Source: Phytophthora colocasiae
Lineage: Eukaryota; Oomycota; Peronosporomycetes; Peronosporales; Peronosporaceae
Length of the DNA stretch: 64,000 nt
Direction: 5' to 3'
Assembly: GCA_018806915.1 (NCBI GenBank)
Contig: JAGKQI010000093.1
Location: 248,001 to 312,000 of the forward strand
Below are positions 45,899 to 56,237 of the stretch, piece after piece. How positions within the stretch are numbered: position 1 is the stretch's first letter; each line of letters begins with the position of its first letter. Under the pieces are notes generated by a model. The model did no database searches and was not told the DNA's origin. It saw only the letters and a list, made by a program, of their open reading frames with translations. Both the position numbers and the translations under genes were made by a program.

Positions 45899-47996
45899 TT
45901 AGTCGTCTGACCACTCAGAAGACTCCGACATGCTCAACGAGTCTTCACGGTTCCGTAGTCCGATCATTTGCTACATAGGAAAAAGACACAAACGATATTT
46001 TTGTCAGATACTACAGAGTAAGATGGAAATCATGAGTAGATCACGCACTGCTTCAAAATTCGCCACCGGGTTCTTGATTTCTTCCGTCTTGGGAGGCGGT
46101 GGCGGCTGCTTTGGTTGGGAAGTGCCTTCGTCCTGCTTCTTCTTGATGTTTCGGATTTGGGCCAGGAAATCATCACCGTCGTTGGACTTGTCATCGTCTG
46201 AGATATTTCCACGACCATCGTCACTACCATCATCTGACATGGCCAATGTGGGCAGTTTATTGCGTTGCTCCACGTTATCAGACGGAGGTGGAGGTGGTGG
46301 GGGTTGTGCCGGAGCGGTCACTTCCTTTGCCGTCAACACCGTAACCGGTTTCGCAGCAGCCTTCTCTCGCTCGCGTCTTTGCTCCATTTGATCCTGCTTG
46401 CCGCTGATAGCAGCCTGCCGTCGCAACATTCGCTGCTGCATTTCCTCAGCGATCGTCAATGGCTTGTTAGTGTTGTCTCCTGTCTTCGTGCCAGTATCTG
46501 CCTTCTTTTCACTCGGATCCACCTGATCGTAACCAAGCGTCAGTGAAAAAGGATCACGCTACTGTTATGCAGTGTAATTGCGTACCTTTCGAAGTTTGAT
46601 GTTGGGGTTACGAATCTGGTCCAGCAGGCTGATGGACTGGGGTTGGTCGTCCTCTTCTTCCGGCGCTGGGGGTGCCGGGGGTCCATCCTGTAAAAAAGCC
46701 AAGGCGTGAATATTAACGCTGTCCAAACATTTCATTGAAGACCTACCTCTTGCGGTGGAGGAGGTGGCGGTGTATCTTCATCCTCTCCATTTACCATAGG
46801 TGGAGGGGGTGGCGGTGGAGCCGAGTCATCTTCCTCATCTGCTTGTGGAGGGGGAGGTGGCGGAGGTGGTGCACCATCGTCCAGTTTCGTGAAATCTACC
46901 GTAGGTGCTGGTGGAGGTGGTGGGGGAGCGCCGTCCACCGGGCCCACCTGGAAGTTTTGCTCTGACGGCTCCTGGGCCACAGGTCCCTCTTCAAAGTTCG
47001 CGACTGCAGGGAGATCTGGCAACGCCTTGTCTTGGAACATGGACGGCGCGATCGATGTGCTGCTCTCTTGCGCATACTTGTAGTCGGCAATGTTCTCCAG
47101 GGGAAGGTTCGTCGGTAATTTCGCAGACATGTCGGGCATTTGGCCCATCGATGGGTGGAACTCATAGTTAAGTCCGTGTACTGTCGGCTACAATATCCAA
47201 ACAGAAAAAAACGTTAGTAGAGGATCGAAGACAACATCAACTGTCAATCTACGTACCAGCTCGTCACCGTACTCGATGGTGCGCGGAGCTTTCGCCAGCT
47301 CCTTCCGTTTCTCCTCTTCTTCCTCGTAATCCGTTCCCAGCAAGTTATCCCACGACGTGTACTGCATCCAAAATTCGTCCAGTCAGTCCCTACGTTCCTC
47401 TCTCTAGCTACCAACGTTCTTACCTTTTGATACGGGTTTTCCCCTGAATTAAACAGCAGCACACTACCGACAGACGGGATGTACTCGGGCAATCTCCCCA
47501 AGCCTTCCTTCTCCATATCTGCCTCAGGCTGCTGCGTTTTCTGGTATTCGTTCACCTTCTCGAAAAGCTCCACCACCTCCGCCATATACTGGCCTCTTTG
47601 TGCTGGAGGTAGTGGCTCAGCCGGCAAGAAGTGCGCGTCATCGTCGTCATCAGGAACCAGCGGCGGCGCGTCAGCGTACGGCTTGTCGTGGAACAGCGTC
47701 TTGGGTAGCGGCAACTGCTTAGGAGCCGGGTACTTGGACGTGGAGAAGACGGTCGTAGGCTTGTTGCTCGTGCGGCGAGCCGTCAGCGCGTTCACCTTGG
47801 CTTGGCATACCTGAATGCGTTTGTCCACAGCCGCTACACGCTCTTTCTCCTGCGAAACTTTGTGCACCAAGCGGTTGAACACGTCCCCGACGACGGCATC
47901 TAGTTGGGACAGTGCCTTGAGTACGTCCTTGGCCACGAATTGCGGCTGCAAGTCGCCGTACACGCGGTCCACCGCGTACACTTGGGACGTCTGCAT
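45899..47996 (-). CDS. WASHC1: WASH complex subunit 1 (Arp2/3 activator)
   Basis: Exons on minus: 47996-47424, 47361-47257, 47187-46747, 46687-46586, 46522-46049, 45970-45899; 588 aa, every junction GT..AG with matching phase. The N-terminal WASH homology region reads MQTSQVYAVDRVYGDLQPQF and FSTSKYPAPKQLP, then short acidic exons, then a poly-Pro region. The WH2-like actin-binding segment is SLLDQIRNPNIKLRKVD, a second DFLAQIRNIKKK follows, and the acidic Arp2/3-binding tail is SESSEWSDD with its conserved Trp. WASH nucleates branched actin on endosomes as part of a pentameric complex. I chose ATG 47996 because it aligns with the family N-terminus; the frame is open further upstream, but only from a GTG at 48056. 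The donor of exon 5 (GTGCGT) is weaker than the others. In this window the TBC protein is another endosomal-type gene. Confidence 0.88.
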
Positions 47997-48235
47997 TAGC
48001 GTATGTATATGTTCAGAAGTGAAGTAGGGAGGAGTAATTGCTGTATTTTGTGGCACTAGCTTCTTGGTGACGTAAGTGGGACATGTTTTGACTGGATATT
48101 TGTATGGAAACCATCTTTTGGTCCGACTTGAAGCTGATTATGGTAAGTTTTGAACTACAGCCTACATGTAGGAAACACTGTCAGCACCGACAACCTTTGT
48201 ACATTGAGACTTCTATCTGCTAGCGAGTGTCTCTA

Positions 48236-50344
48236 TCAGTATCTTCCATTGTTCATGGCGCCAGCCTTAATACTGAAGTCTAGACACTGAGGAACGTGGT
48301 CCGATGGGAACTGGCAGTTGGGCAGCGCCGTCTTCGAATACGCCTCCAGCACTTCGGGTGGATGCACTTTGAGTCCAGCAAACGGTGTCAGCGTCTCCGG
48401 AGTGTACCATACATAGTCCACCACACCTGTCCAGTGACCTGGTGTCGAGAAAACCACAAGCGCTCCCGTTAGATGACATGCTTTCATTCAACCCATGCCG
48501 TTAAGAACGCCTTCGTACCTGTGTAGTTCGTGTACTCCGGTTCATTGCCAAACACGGAAGCATAGGCACTGGCAAAGCCAATGCTGTGCTCCAGGTCCAG
48601 CGACGCGTAAATGCTCGCGAGCTGGGGAGGTGGATGCTGGATGTCAGGGTGGTCTAGCGGAACATGGTTGCGCGTCATAAACTCGTACACAGCGCTAGTA
48701 GGCTCGCTATTAAAGTCTCCACAGAGTATCGTGGGCAAATTGCGGCTGAGAGTAATTCGCTCAAGCTGTCACAACGGCAAATGTGTCAATACGTACCCGT
48801 CTCCATCCTAATCATGAACAGCAACCTACCTGCTTCGCAAGCATGTTTGTCTGCCACATTTTGACATCTGGGAACTTGGGGTTTGAGAAAATATGCACAT
48901 TTGCGATACAGATCAACGGTCCAGACTGTGACTTTCGCGCGACGACCTCGTTGGTCGCAGGGACAACTTCTAATACCAAAATCTGCGCCACGTTGTCACG
49001 CTGGAGTCGTTGCCGCATCTTGTGAAGCGTGGACAGGAATATTTCACGCGCAGCCATCGAAGGCCCCTGGTAATCGAGGTCGAACTCCGTTTGCACCTGG
49101 TTAAGGAAATCGTTTGCCAGCTCGTTGAAGTCAATCGGGTACCGTTCTTTGAGGATGAATCGGTTGCGTTTGTAAAAGAACGCACAGCCATCTACTTTCC
49201 CTTCAAGGCCCATCGACTCGCGTGCTTTCTTCAAGTACCAACCTTCATATCCCAAATCTTCCATCATTGGAGCGAAGAAACTCTTGTAATGGTCACCCTG
49301 CACTTCCTGAAGACAAATGACATCAGCATTGTACGACTGCAGCTCACGCTTAAGCAATTCCTTTCGGAACGACCAGCTTAGAGCCCAGATCGGGCAATAC
49401 GGATACATTTGCCGCGTCGCGTAGATCTCGGCCAGGACGTTGTACGTGAGCACACGGAATATACCGATCTGCCGGAGTCGAGGGGTCAAGCGCTCTTCGT
49501 TCACATTCGCCAGCATCTGCCGTCTCGGTGGCATGGGCGGAACTTTAGCGCACCAAACGCATCAGTTTTATCATGCACAAAGTAGAGCAAAAGAGAGCAC
49601 ACTTACACGGCAGAACGATCCCAGTGTCGACTGTCTTGGTCAGCACGCCACCCCCGACACGCTTGGTGGCCTTGCACTCTACTCGAATCACGTGACCCAC
49701 GTCCTCAGCGGTAGGCTTATACGACCGACTGTAAGACAAGAGTGGCAGGCGTGTGAGAAACTCCAAAGAGGTCCACCACACGATTCCAACTAACTAATGC
49801 CCTACTTTTCTTCCTGCACCTTGAGCCACGATTCCTTTGGCAGTGGGCAAAACGTTTCCATATTATGGAGCTGGGATTTCCAGGGGACATCGTCTCCGTC
49901 TCGCCGTTGAGCGTCGAGCAGCGCCTGCGTGTCATGCAACTGCTTGTGCTTGTGCCACGCGAGGCGGAAGCAGTCCGGACTACAGAAACACGAGTGCTCC
50001 CGTGTGATACCCAGTCTACAGCACTGCACACATTCGATCTTCGCCACAAGCAGAAGTACATTGCCAGACCCGTCACTGGTATGGCGACTGCACTCACTGT
50101 TGGCACAGGCACGCCGCATGGAGGACCTGTACCAATGGAACTGCATGTCCACATCCTTGTCGTCGATGTCCCCCTCGCCAGAGCGGAAGAACGCGTGCGT
50201 CATCATCGTGCAGCCTTCCACAGGCTGGTCCACGCGTAGAGATATCTTTCCCTCTCCCCGTACTGGAGATCCCTTGGGCGGGGAAAGAGAGCGTGGACCT
50301 CGAGTTGGCAAGGGAGATGGAGGCATAGGATGACTCTTCTTCAT
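48236..50344 (-). CDS. CCR4: CCR4-type poly(A) deadenylase (EEP nuclease) with N-terminal MYND-like zinc finger
   Basis: Exons on minus: 50344-49806, 49728-49607, 49542-48830, 48765-48519, 48438-48236; 607 aa, phases consistent. Exon 1 has a Ser/Pro-rich leader, then a Cys/His cluster (CANSECSRH, IECVQCCRLG, HSCFCSPDCFRLAWHKHKQLHD), a MYND-like zinc finger. A segment YKPTAEDVGHVIRVEC follows, found in plant-type CCR4s, and then the EEP nuclease: LTYNVLAEIYA, DVICLQEVQGDHY, TILCGDFNSEP, and the terminal SDHVPQCLDF with the catalytic Asp-His. CCR4 is the exonuclease of CCR4-NOT that shortens mRNA tails. There is no leucine-rich repeat as in yeast and animal CCR4; the MYND-like start resembles the plant type. 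Acceptor of exon 3 (GCTAAAG) is weak. Confidence 0.9.
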
Positions 50345-51458
50345 GGACTAAAAAGTAGAATTCTACAGTGCAGTAGGGAAAATATAGGCCGCCAGGTAGA
50401 GTGAGCAACTAAAACCCCGATTTTGTGGCTTCCAGAGAGGCGCCGGACAGCCACGCTGGCTGCTTACGCTGATCGGAAGACGTTACAACATACAAACGTG
50501 CATCTCGAACGCGTAGACGCACCGTTAAGCAGCACTCGGCAGATCCGGGGGGCATCCGAAAGGTAGAGCTTGATCAAAAACGGCCTCGGATCTCGGGCTA
50601 CAGAGGTGCAACAAGCACCGGGAGAACACGAGTAGAGGCCTTAGACACTGGACAACGTACGTAGCTGCCCACAGGAAGCGTAGAGAGCTGGAAGATGGCG
50701 CGATGGAGCTGGCGGTGCGTCTGCGTGGCGAGCTCCTGCTTTGTGGCGAGAGGCGCTTTGGACTTAGGGAGGTATACAAATGACAAGTGAACTTGGAGCT
50801 GGAGATGGTGATTGGATGAAAGGAGAAAAGGATTTTCGTCCAATCGTGTTTGAAGCGACTTCAACATGTTGCCTACAACCTGCAGTTGCCTAGAAGCTGA
50901 AGATAGCTAAGCAATACTGAGTAGCTGTCATTACCTTCATAGTGCACCAAGAACTTTCTTCGCTTTACAGGTTTCAAGATGTCCGAAACCTCTTTTGCTC
51001 CAAGCAGAAGCGCTTGAAGATAAAGGTGAGTGAGTCATCCGCTTATCGTTGCTTGATGATAAAGTTTACGATACATGTAGTCATGGAGGAAGTTGGTTGG
51101 AGCTCCTCGCCTATTATAATAATAAAAACAAGCAGCAATCAGATGATGTGAATTTGATAAAGATGACACGAACAGGGGTGACACCCTACATGTAGTGAGC
51201 TCCACCTGGTACAGTACTCATCCTATCCTCGCAGTCTTCCTATCCATTCTTGTCTACAAAGCAGCCAGCACCTGTCGCCGTCGTATGCAAGTTCAAACGC
51301 ATTTGGTCTCCACCAACTTTTGGTGCTTTGCAGCAGCCACATGTCAGACGCAAATTTCGCATACAAAAGTCAAGTGATTTCCAACTAACTCCACCCACTA
51401 CCAGCCAGTTCCCTTTCGACCAAGTTCCGCTCAAGCCCGACGACTCTCCCGACGCAAC
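50345..51458. other. Intergenic region, no convincing gene
   Basis: A plus-strand fragment (about 50650-50785: WTTYVAAHRKRRELEDGAM, ELAVRLRGELLLCGERR) looks like a scrap of a basic coiled-coil protein, and an 89-codon minus frame covers the same bases. Neither is supported further. It should contain the divergent promoters of the CCR4 gene and the fusion transporter. Confidence 0.4.
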
Positions 51459-54341
51459 ATGGTGGTGCAACGGCGACCTATGGACGTAGAGGCGGAAGTG
51501 CCCACGGCCGTCTACGCCTTGGACCTGCAGCGTGTGAGCCAGTTACTGCGCATCCCCGAGACGGAGCTTTTATCCGGATTTCAGGCGGACCCTACCCGTT
51601 CCGAGATTCAGGGAGTTATTGTTGATGCAGGGGAGAACGTCCCCTTTGAGACGGTTGGACATGACGCTGTGCACGCCCCCGACCAAGTGGAAGTGGACAT
51701 TGACGAAACCCCGAGCCGTCCACCGCGTTCCAGCGCTCTACCCCCACTACCCCCTGGCCGACCTACCGCTGTTCGTTCTCCCGCTCCATTACCTTTGACC
51801 CCTACGTCTCGACGTCCTGCAGTGCGGCAAGTTCTACTCACTGCTGCAGTTCGACCAAGTAGTCTGGATGAGAATCAGAGGCCGAAATGTCTGATTCAAT
51901 TGGGACAGCAAACCATTATCAGTCATATCCTCACGCAGCTGTATGCTGCCGGTGTTGAGCGTGTTGTGGTGTCGGTGGCTGCAGCCGGAGGACAGATCAT
52001 GGCTGCAGTCAAGCAGACGCCGTTCTACACCAAGATGAAGATCGAGTTCCTGGATCTAGGACGTCGCAACGACGACGGACACGCTCGCTCCATTTTAGCA
52101 GCGAGGAGCATGTTTCCTGGCCCTGAACCGTTCCTAATCCACACAGCAGATCATATTTTCGACAAGTCGGTGGTGTCCAAGTTGTCTGCTTATCCGCTTG
52201 GAGACGCAGTCGCTTGTGTGCTGGTGGAGACCGATATTGCCGAGTTGACAGGTCTTGCCCCCACTACAGTCAAGGTGAAGATCAACGACGACCACCAGCA
52301 TGTGGTTCACATAGGTCGTGACTTGGACATTTACGACGGTATCGATGCTGGTTTGTTCTTGAGCTCTCCTGATATTTTCGACGCTTTGGACGCTCTTGCA
52401 AGACAGAAGAGCTACTTTTCTCTTGCTGAAGCACTCGACAGCTTTACTTCCAAGACTGCAGGTACAGCTTCAAGTCAGTTGACGTATCTACCGACAGCTG
52501 GGGAGACGTGGTTCAGTATTGAGACGGAGGAGCAGCTTGCGTATACCCAAGACACGGATGGCACGGCCAAATTGTCTCCTTGGACCGTCTTCTTGGCTTC
52601 AACACCAGTTGGAGATCCTTCCCTAACGAAGAATGTGGTTATTGGAGTGTCAGCACCGGACCCGGATATGTCTCTTCGTGTTGCAGGCAACACTGACAGC
52701 TCCAAGCTTTTCAAAGGCTTCGTCGTGGGTGTAGGCAATTCAGACTACCCAGTGGGAGAAGAAGATGATGGAGCTGATGTGGATGTAGAAGGGATAACTC
52801 CCAGTGGAGCGTTCGATTCGGAGTCGAGACCGCTGCTTTCGTACAGTGCGCGGTCAAAGGGACTGTGGTCAAACCGCTCTGCTAGATCTCCGTTTGCCGC
52901 GCGATCGTTTTTGGATAGCAAAGGCTCAGCATTTGAGAATGATGAGATGTCTCCGTTCGTGCTTTCTTTCCCAATGGATGACGAGACTTCCAAGACAGTT
53001 GAAGAGGTAAACTCGAATCACCACGCGTACCTAATTGAAATGACCCCAGGTGATCCATCTGGTGTGCTGCCTCCAGGCTCCGGTATGTCCGAGTACTTGC
53101 TAGCTGTACCAGGAAAGCATGAGCTTGATTACGAAGACGATGAAGCTTCTCTCTCTGCGAGTTTAGTCACCCCACGAGCGACAATGACGCCACTGCATAA
53201 GGCCACAATTTTACCATCAGATATTACACAGATCCAGCTGAACACGCGAGGGTTCGATGAAAACCTCGAGGTTACCGTTGTGGTGAAACGCAAGGCTCCA
53301 ATTATCGGCTACCTGCTGCTGGTGTCAGCATTATTTACGATCTCTTCGGTGGGCGTTGCTTTCGATGAAGTAAAAGACGTCGTCACGCCGGAAATTCGCA
53401 TTTTCTGGCGGAATATGGCCACAGCGATGGCCACATTCCCGTTTGCGTTGACAATTCTACTCCGAGGTCGTGATGAGCCCCATGGTCCGAGCTGGAAGGA
53501 GTTGGTTCCTTATGTTCTCATTGCTGGCGTGGCGTACGCTTACTTCGTGGGGTCGTATTGCGTGGCACTGTCGATTACTTCGGTTGGCCATGCTACGCTT
53601 TTTAACAACGCTCACTCGGTGTTGATCGTGTTTTGGAAGATTGCACAGCGACAACCTGTTGCTGCCTTTGAGGCTTTGGGGGCAGCCATTGGAGTTGTTG
53701 GCGGCGGTGTCACCACAATGGACACAACTTCTGGAGGTCCCGACATCGTATCAGCCACCGCTGGGGGGGATCTGATGGCTCTTACTGGTGCCGCTGGAGG
53801 GGCAATTTACTTTACGTTGGCTAAGAAGGTGCGTCCCCACATGCACCTCCTTGTGTTCCTGTGTGGCCTTACAGCTACGTCAGCCACAACGATACTGTTC
53901 TACATGCTGGCTACTGGCCAGGAGCTCAGTCTGTCTATGGATCCGTACGACGGCATATTTGGATGGTTGACTCCGTCCGTTAACCGCCTGCTGGTGATTC
54001 TCTACCTCGTCTTCATCTGCGACGGTATCGGCACAATGGGCTACATTGGCGTGATGAAGTACTTTGATCCCATCGTCGTGTCGATTGTGTGTCTGATGGA
54101 GCCTATTGTCGCCACAGCGCAAGGTGTTGTCATGGGCGTCGACATCATTCCTGGACCTCTAACTTTCCTCGGGGGTTTGCTTGTCATTGGTGGCACATGT
54201 CTTGTACTCTCTTCACAAAGCCAGAAGACGGAGAAGGTTGACGCTACAGAAGCTGTTCTTGCAGCCGATGCTACACCTCGAGCAGTGTACAGTACACGTT
54301 CACGTAAGAGGACCCCTCGATATGGCAGTACACCACATTAG
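51459..54341 (+). CDS. Fusion: nucleotidyltransferase-like domain plus ten-helix DMT/EamA transporter (960 aa)
   Basis: One exon, ATG at 51459 (a second ATG is eight codons in). After a Pro-rich linker, residues about 120-370 look like a sugar/cytidylyltransferase fold: VLLTAAVRPSSLDENQRPKC with the conserved PK, IISHILTQLYAAGVERVVV, HTADHIFDKSVV, RDLDIYDGIDAGLF, and a terminal ETWFSIETEEQL. This is closest in pattern to MobA/inositol-phosphate cytidylyltransferase-type domains. The glycine-rich nucleotide loop (AAGxGxR) is absent, so activity is doubtful. A Ser/Asp-rich linker follows (about 400-600). From residue about 613, ten hydrophobic helices in two five-helix halves form a DMT (EamA) transporter, with a basic C-terminus. 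Bacterial lic loci pair a DMT choline permease with a cytidylyltransferase, which hints at transport coupled to activation, by analogy only. No signal peptide was seen. Confidence 0.8.
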   Translation: MVVQRRPMDVEAEVPTAVYALDLQRVSQLLRIPETELLSGFQADPTRSEIQGVIVDAGENVPFETVGHDAVHAPDQVEVDIDETPSRPPRSSALPPLPPGRPTAVRSPAPLPLTPTSRRPAVRQVLLTAAVRPSSLDENQRPKCLIQLGQQTIISHILTQLYAAGVERVVVSVAAAGGQIMAAVKQTPFYTKMKIEFLDLGRRNDDGHARSILAARSMFPGPEPFLIHTADHIFDKSVVSKLSAYPLGDAVACVLVETDIAELTGLAPTTVKVKINDDHQHVVHIGRDLDIYDGIDAGLFLSSPDIFDALDALARQKSYFSLAEALDSFTSKTAGTASSQLTYLPTAGETWFSIETEEQLAYTQDTDGTAKLSPWTVFLASTPVGDPSLTKNVVIGVSAPDPDMSLRVAGNTDSSKLFKGFVVGVGNSDYPVGEEDDGADVDVEGITPSGAFDSESRPLLSYSARSKGLWSNRSARSPFAARSFLDSKGSAFENDEMSPFVLSFPMDDETSKTVEEVNSNHHAYLIEMTPGDPSGVLPPGSGMSEYLLAVPGKHELDYEDDEASLSASLVTPRATMTPLHKATILPSDITQIQLNTRGFDENLEVTVVVKRKAPIIGYLLLVSALFTISSVGVAFDEVKDVVTPEIRIFWRNMATAMATFPFALTILLRGRDEPHGPSWKELVPYVLIAGVAYAYFVGSYCVALSITSVGHATLFNNAHSVLIVFWKIAQRQPVAAFEALGAAIGVVGGGVTTMDTTSGGPDIVSATAGGDLMALTGAAGGAIYFTLAKKVRPHMHLLVFLCGLTATSATTILFYMLATGQELSLSMDPYDGIFGWLTPSVNRLLVILYLVFICDGIGTMGYIGVMKYFDPIVVSIVCLMEPIVATAQGVVMGVDIIPGPLTFLGGLLVIGGTCLVLSSQSQKTEKVDATEAVLAADATPRAVYSTRSRKRTPRYGSTPH

Positions 54342-54405
54342 CCTGATGAAGTCGGATATAGAACATGTTACAAAGTCAATATCAAAGAGAGCTGTTTGCC
54401 TTCAG

Positions 54406-55870
54406 TTAGATAGCCTTAGTGGCGTCGACAAGCTGCATTACAACTTTCCCCATGGCGTGGCCAGCTTCCAAGTACTCCATCGCCATCTCAGCCTTCTCGA
54501 ACGGGAAAACCTTGTCAACCACAGGTGTGATGATACGTTGCTCGGCAAGTTCACGGATCTCGTCCATAATGGCACCGTCCGCCACTGAGAACAAGAACTC
54601 GTAAGTGATTTGAGTCTGACGAGCTCGACGCGTGACGGAGCTGCTCAGGCAGTCTAGGATAGCACCCAGTAAGTACGAGACGCTCACACCTTGAAGGTTA
54701 CCGTCCGATGAAAGGGATTTCCAAGTTGGGGTCTCTGAGATAGACACGACGGTGCCACCGCGCGTAACGCACTCGAAACACTGTCTAGCCTGCAATAATA
54801 CAGTACGTGAGTTTTAAATCTCCACGTGATCTTTGCAGAGGAAACGACGTACCTCTCCGGTGCAATCCAATGCAAAGTCATACTCTGCCAGTTCGCGCTC
54901 AAAGCGTTCGTGCCCGTAGTCTACAACTTCATCCGCGCCAAGCAGTCGCATTCGCTCTAGTTTCTTCGTGCTTGCAGTTGTGGCTACAGTCTGAGCCTGT
55001 ATTACTCGGGTAGAGCTCCGTTCAGATACAGAGAAAAAAAGCTTTAAAGTCACGCGTTGACTCACCTTGAAGACATTCTTTGCGATTTGAATAGCTATCG
55101 ACCCGACACCGCCAGCCCCGCCAGTGATCAGCACCTTCTTGTTCTCGGCTAGATCTCCCAGTCTGAAGCTCTGCAAAGCAGTCTGTGCCACCAAAGGCAA
55201 AGCTGCAGCTTCCACGTGGCTGCAAATGGTAGAGCAATTTGTAAGACCCCATCCCATTGTCTCATTTACTCCTTACGTCAAATTCGTAGGTTTCTTGGCG
55301 ATATAATCTGCCTTCACAACAATAAAACTGCAACAACACGTAAGCAAAACAACGTACTACACAGATCAATTAACCCACTTACTCCGCCAGTGCTCCATTG
55401 CTATCATGTGGCAGCATCCCAAACACCTCATCACCCTTTGCAAATTTGCTCACGTCGTCTCCACAACTCGTCACCACACCCGAGAAGTCGTACCCGACGA
55501 TATGTGGCCTGCATTGCCGTTCCTCGTCAGTAAAAAAAAAACTGTAAAAAAAATACGTTCGAAACTGCATACCAAGTCTCGGCCAGCAGCATCTTCAGTA
55601 CTCCCTGGCGACGCTTGTAGTCGATCTGCAATAACAGCACAGTCAGTCATGGATTATATGCTACACTGGTAAATAATTAGCGACTTTTTACAGGATTCAG
55701 TGCAACAGCGTGTACTTTGACCACAACGTCCTTTGGCCCACGCAGCTCAGGTTCAGGCTGCTCGCCTGTTTGCATGACCGTGGAGCCTCCATATCTGCAG
55801 GCCGCAAAGGTTAGAATGCGTCGAAAGAGGGATTTAAAGGAACCCACTTGGTGTAGAACCACGAACGCAT
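54406..55870 (-). CDS. MDR-family alcohol dehydrogenase / quinone oxidoreductase
   Basis: Eight exons on minus: 55870-55848, 55794-55692, 55625-55573, 55508-55383, 55327-55277, 55219-55066, 54996-54853, 54789-54406; 345 aa, phases consistent. It starts MRSWFYTKYGGSTV, continues with the GroES-like domain (DVVVKVHAVALNP, GYDFSGVVTSCG, GDEVFGMLPHD), the NAD(P) Rossmann loop in VLITGGAGGVGSIAIQIAK, and LLGADEVVDYG; the stop is at 54406. The Cys/His ligands of catalytic zinc are not seen, so it groups with zinc-less MDR quinone reductases (the RTN4IP1/QOR type). It probably reduces quinones or enones with NADPH; the substrate is unknown. Acceptor of exon 5 (TTGTTGCAG) is preferred over a later AG because only it keeps the FIVVKADYIAKKP consensus. 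Confidence 0.85.
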
Positions 55871-56237
55871 CGCTTGACTTTGAAGCTCGCCGGATAAATT
55901 CGATTGTATGCAAAAGGATGCAAAAGGCAGTTTTCAAGATGTGGTCCACATTTCCGGAACAGGCTACAGAATGTATGCGAATCAAAGTGGATATGGCGCC
56001 ATCTTTCTCGCTGTACTTTGTGTATAGATATGCTCTAGTCCACGGAGAATGCATGTCAAGAACAGCGTCGTTGGCAATGTCGCTCCATATTGACGCGTAC
56101 GCGGACACACAACAATGCACTAAGCACGATGTTGAAGTGGAAATTATGTACAATACATCACAAACATTTTCTTACCCAACCGAATAGTGCGCCCTTGTGG
56201 ATAAATTTCCAATCACCACAATAAAATACGGGCCGTA
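55871..56237. promoter_or_regulatory. Divergent promoter region (dehydrogenase / MscS)
   Basis: 367 bp between divergent ATGs. Near the MscS start the sequence GGATAAATTTCCAATCACC (about 56199-56217) resembles an oomycete flanking-promoter element; no further support. Confidence 0.3.

Noticed and set aside
47997..48056. Upstream GTG as the start of WASH1
   Set aside because: The frame is open but has no ATG, and ATG 47996 matches the family N-terminus.
50598..50867. 89-codon minus frame in the CCR4 upstream region
   Set aside because: No homology signal, and a competing coiled-coil scrap lies on the other strand; likely chance.
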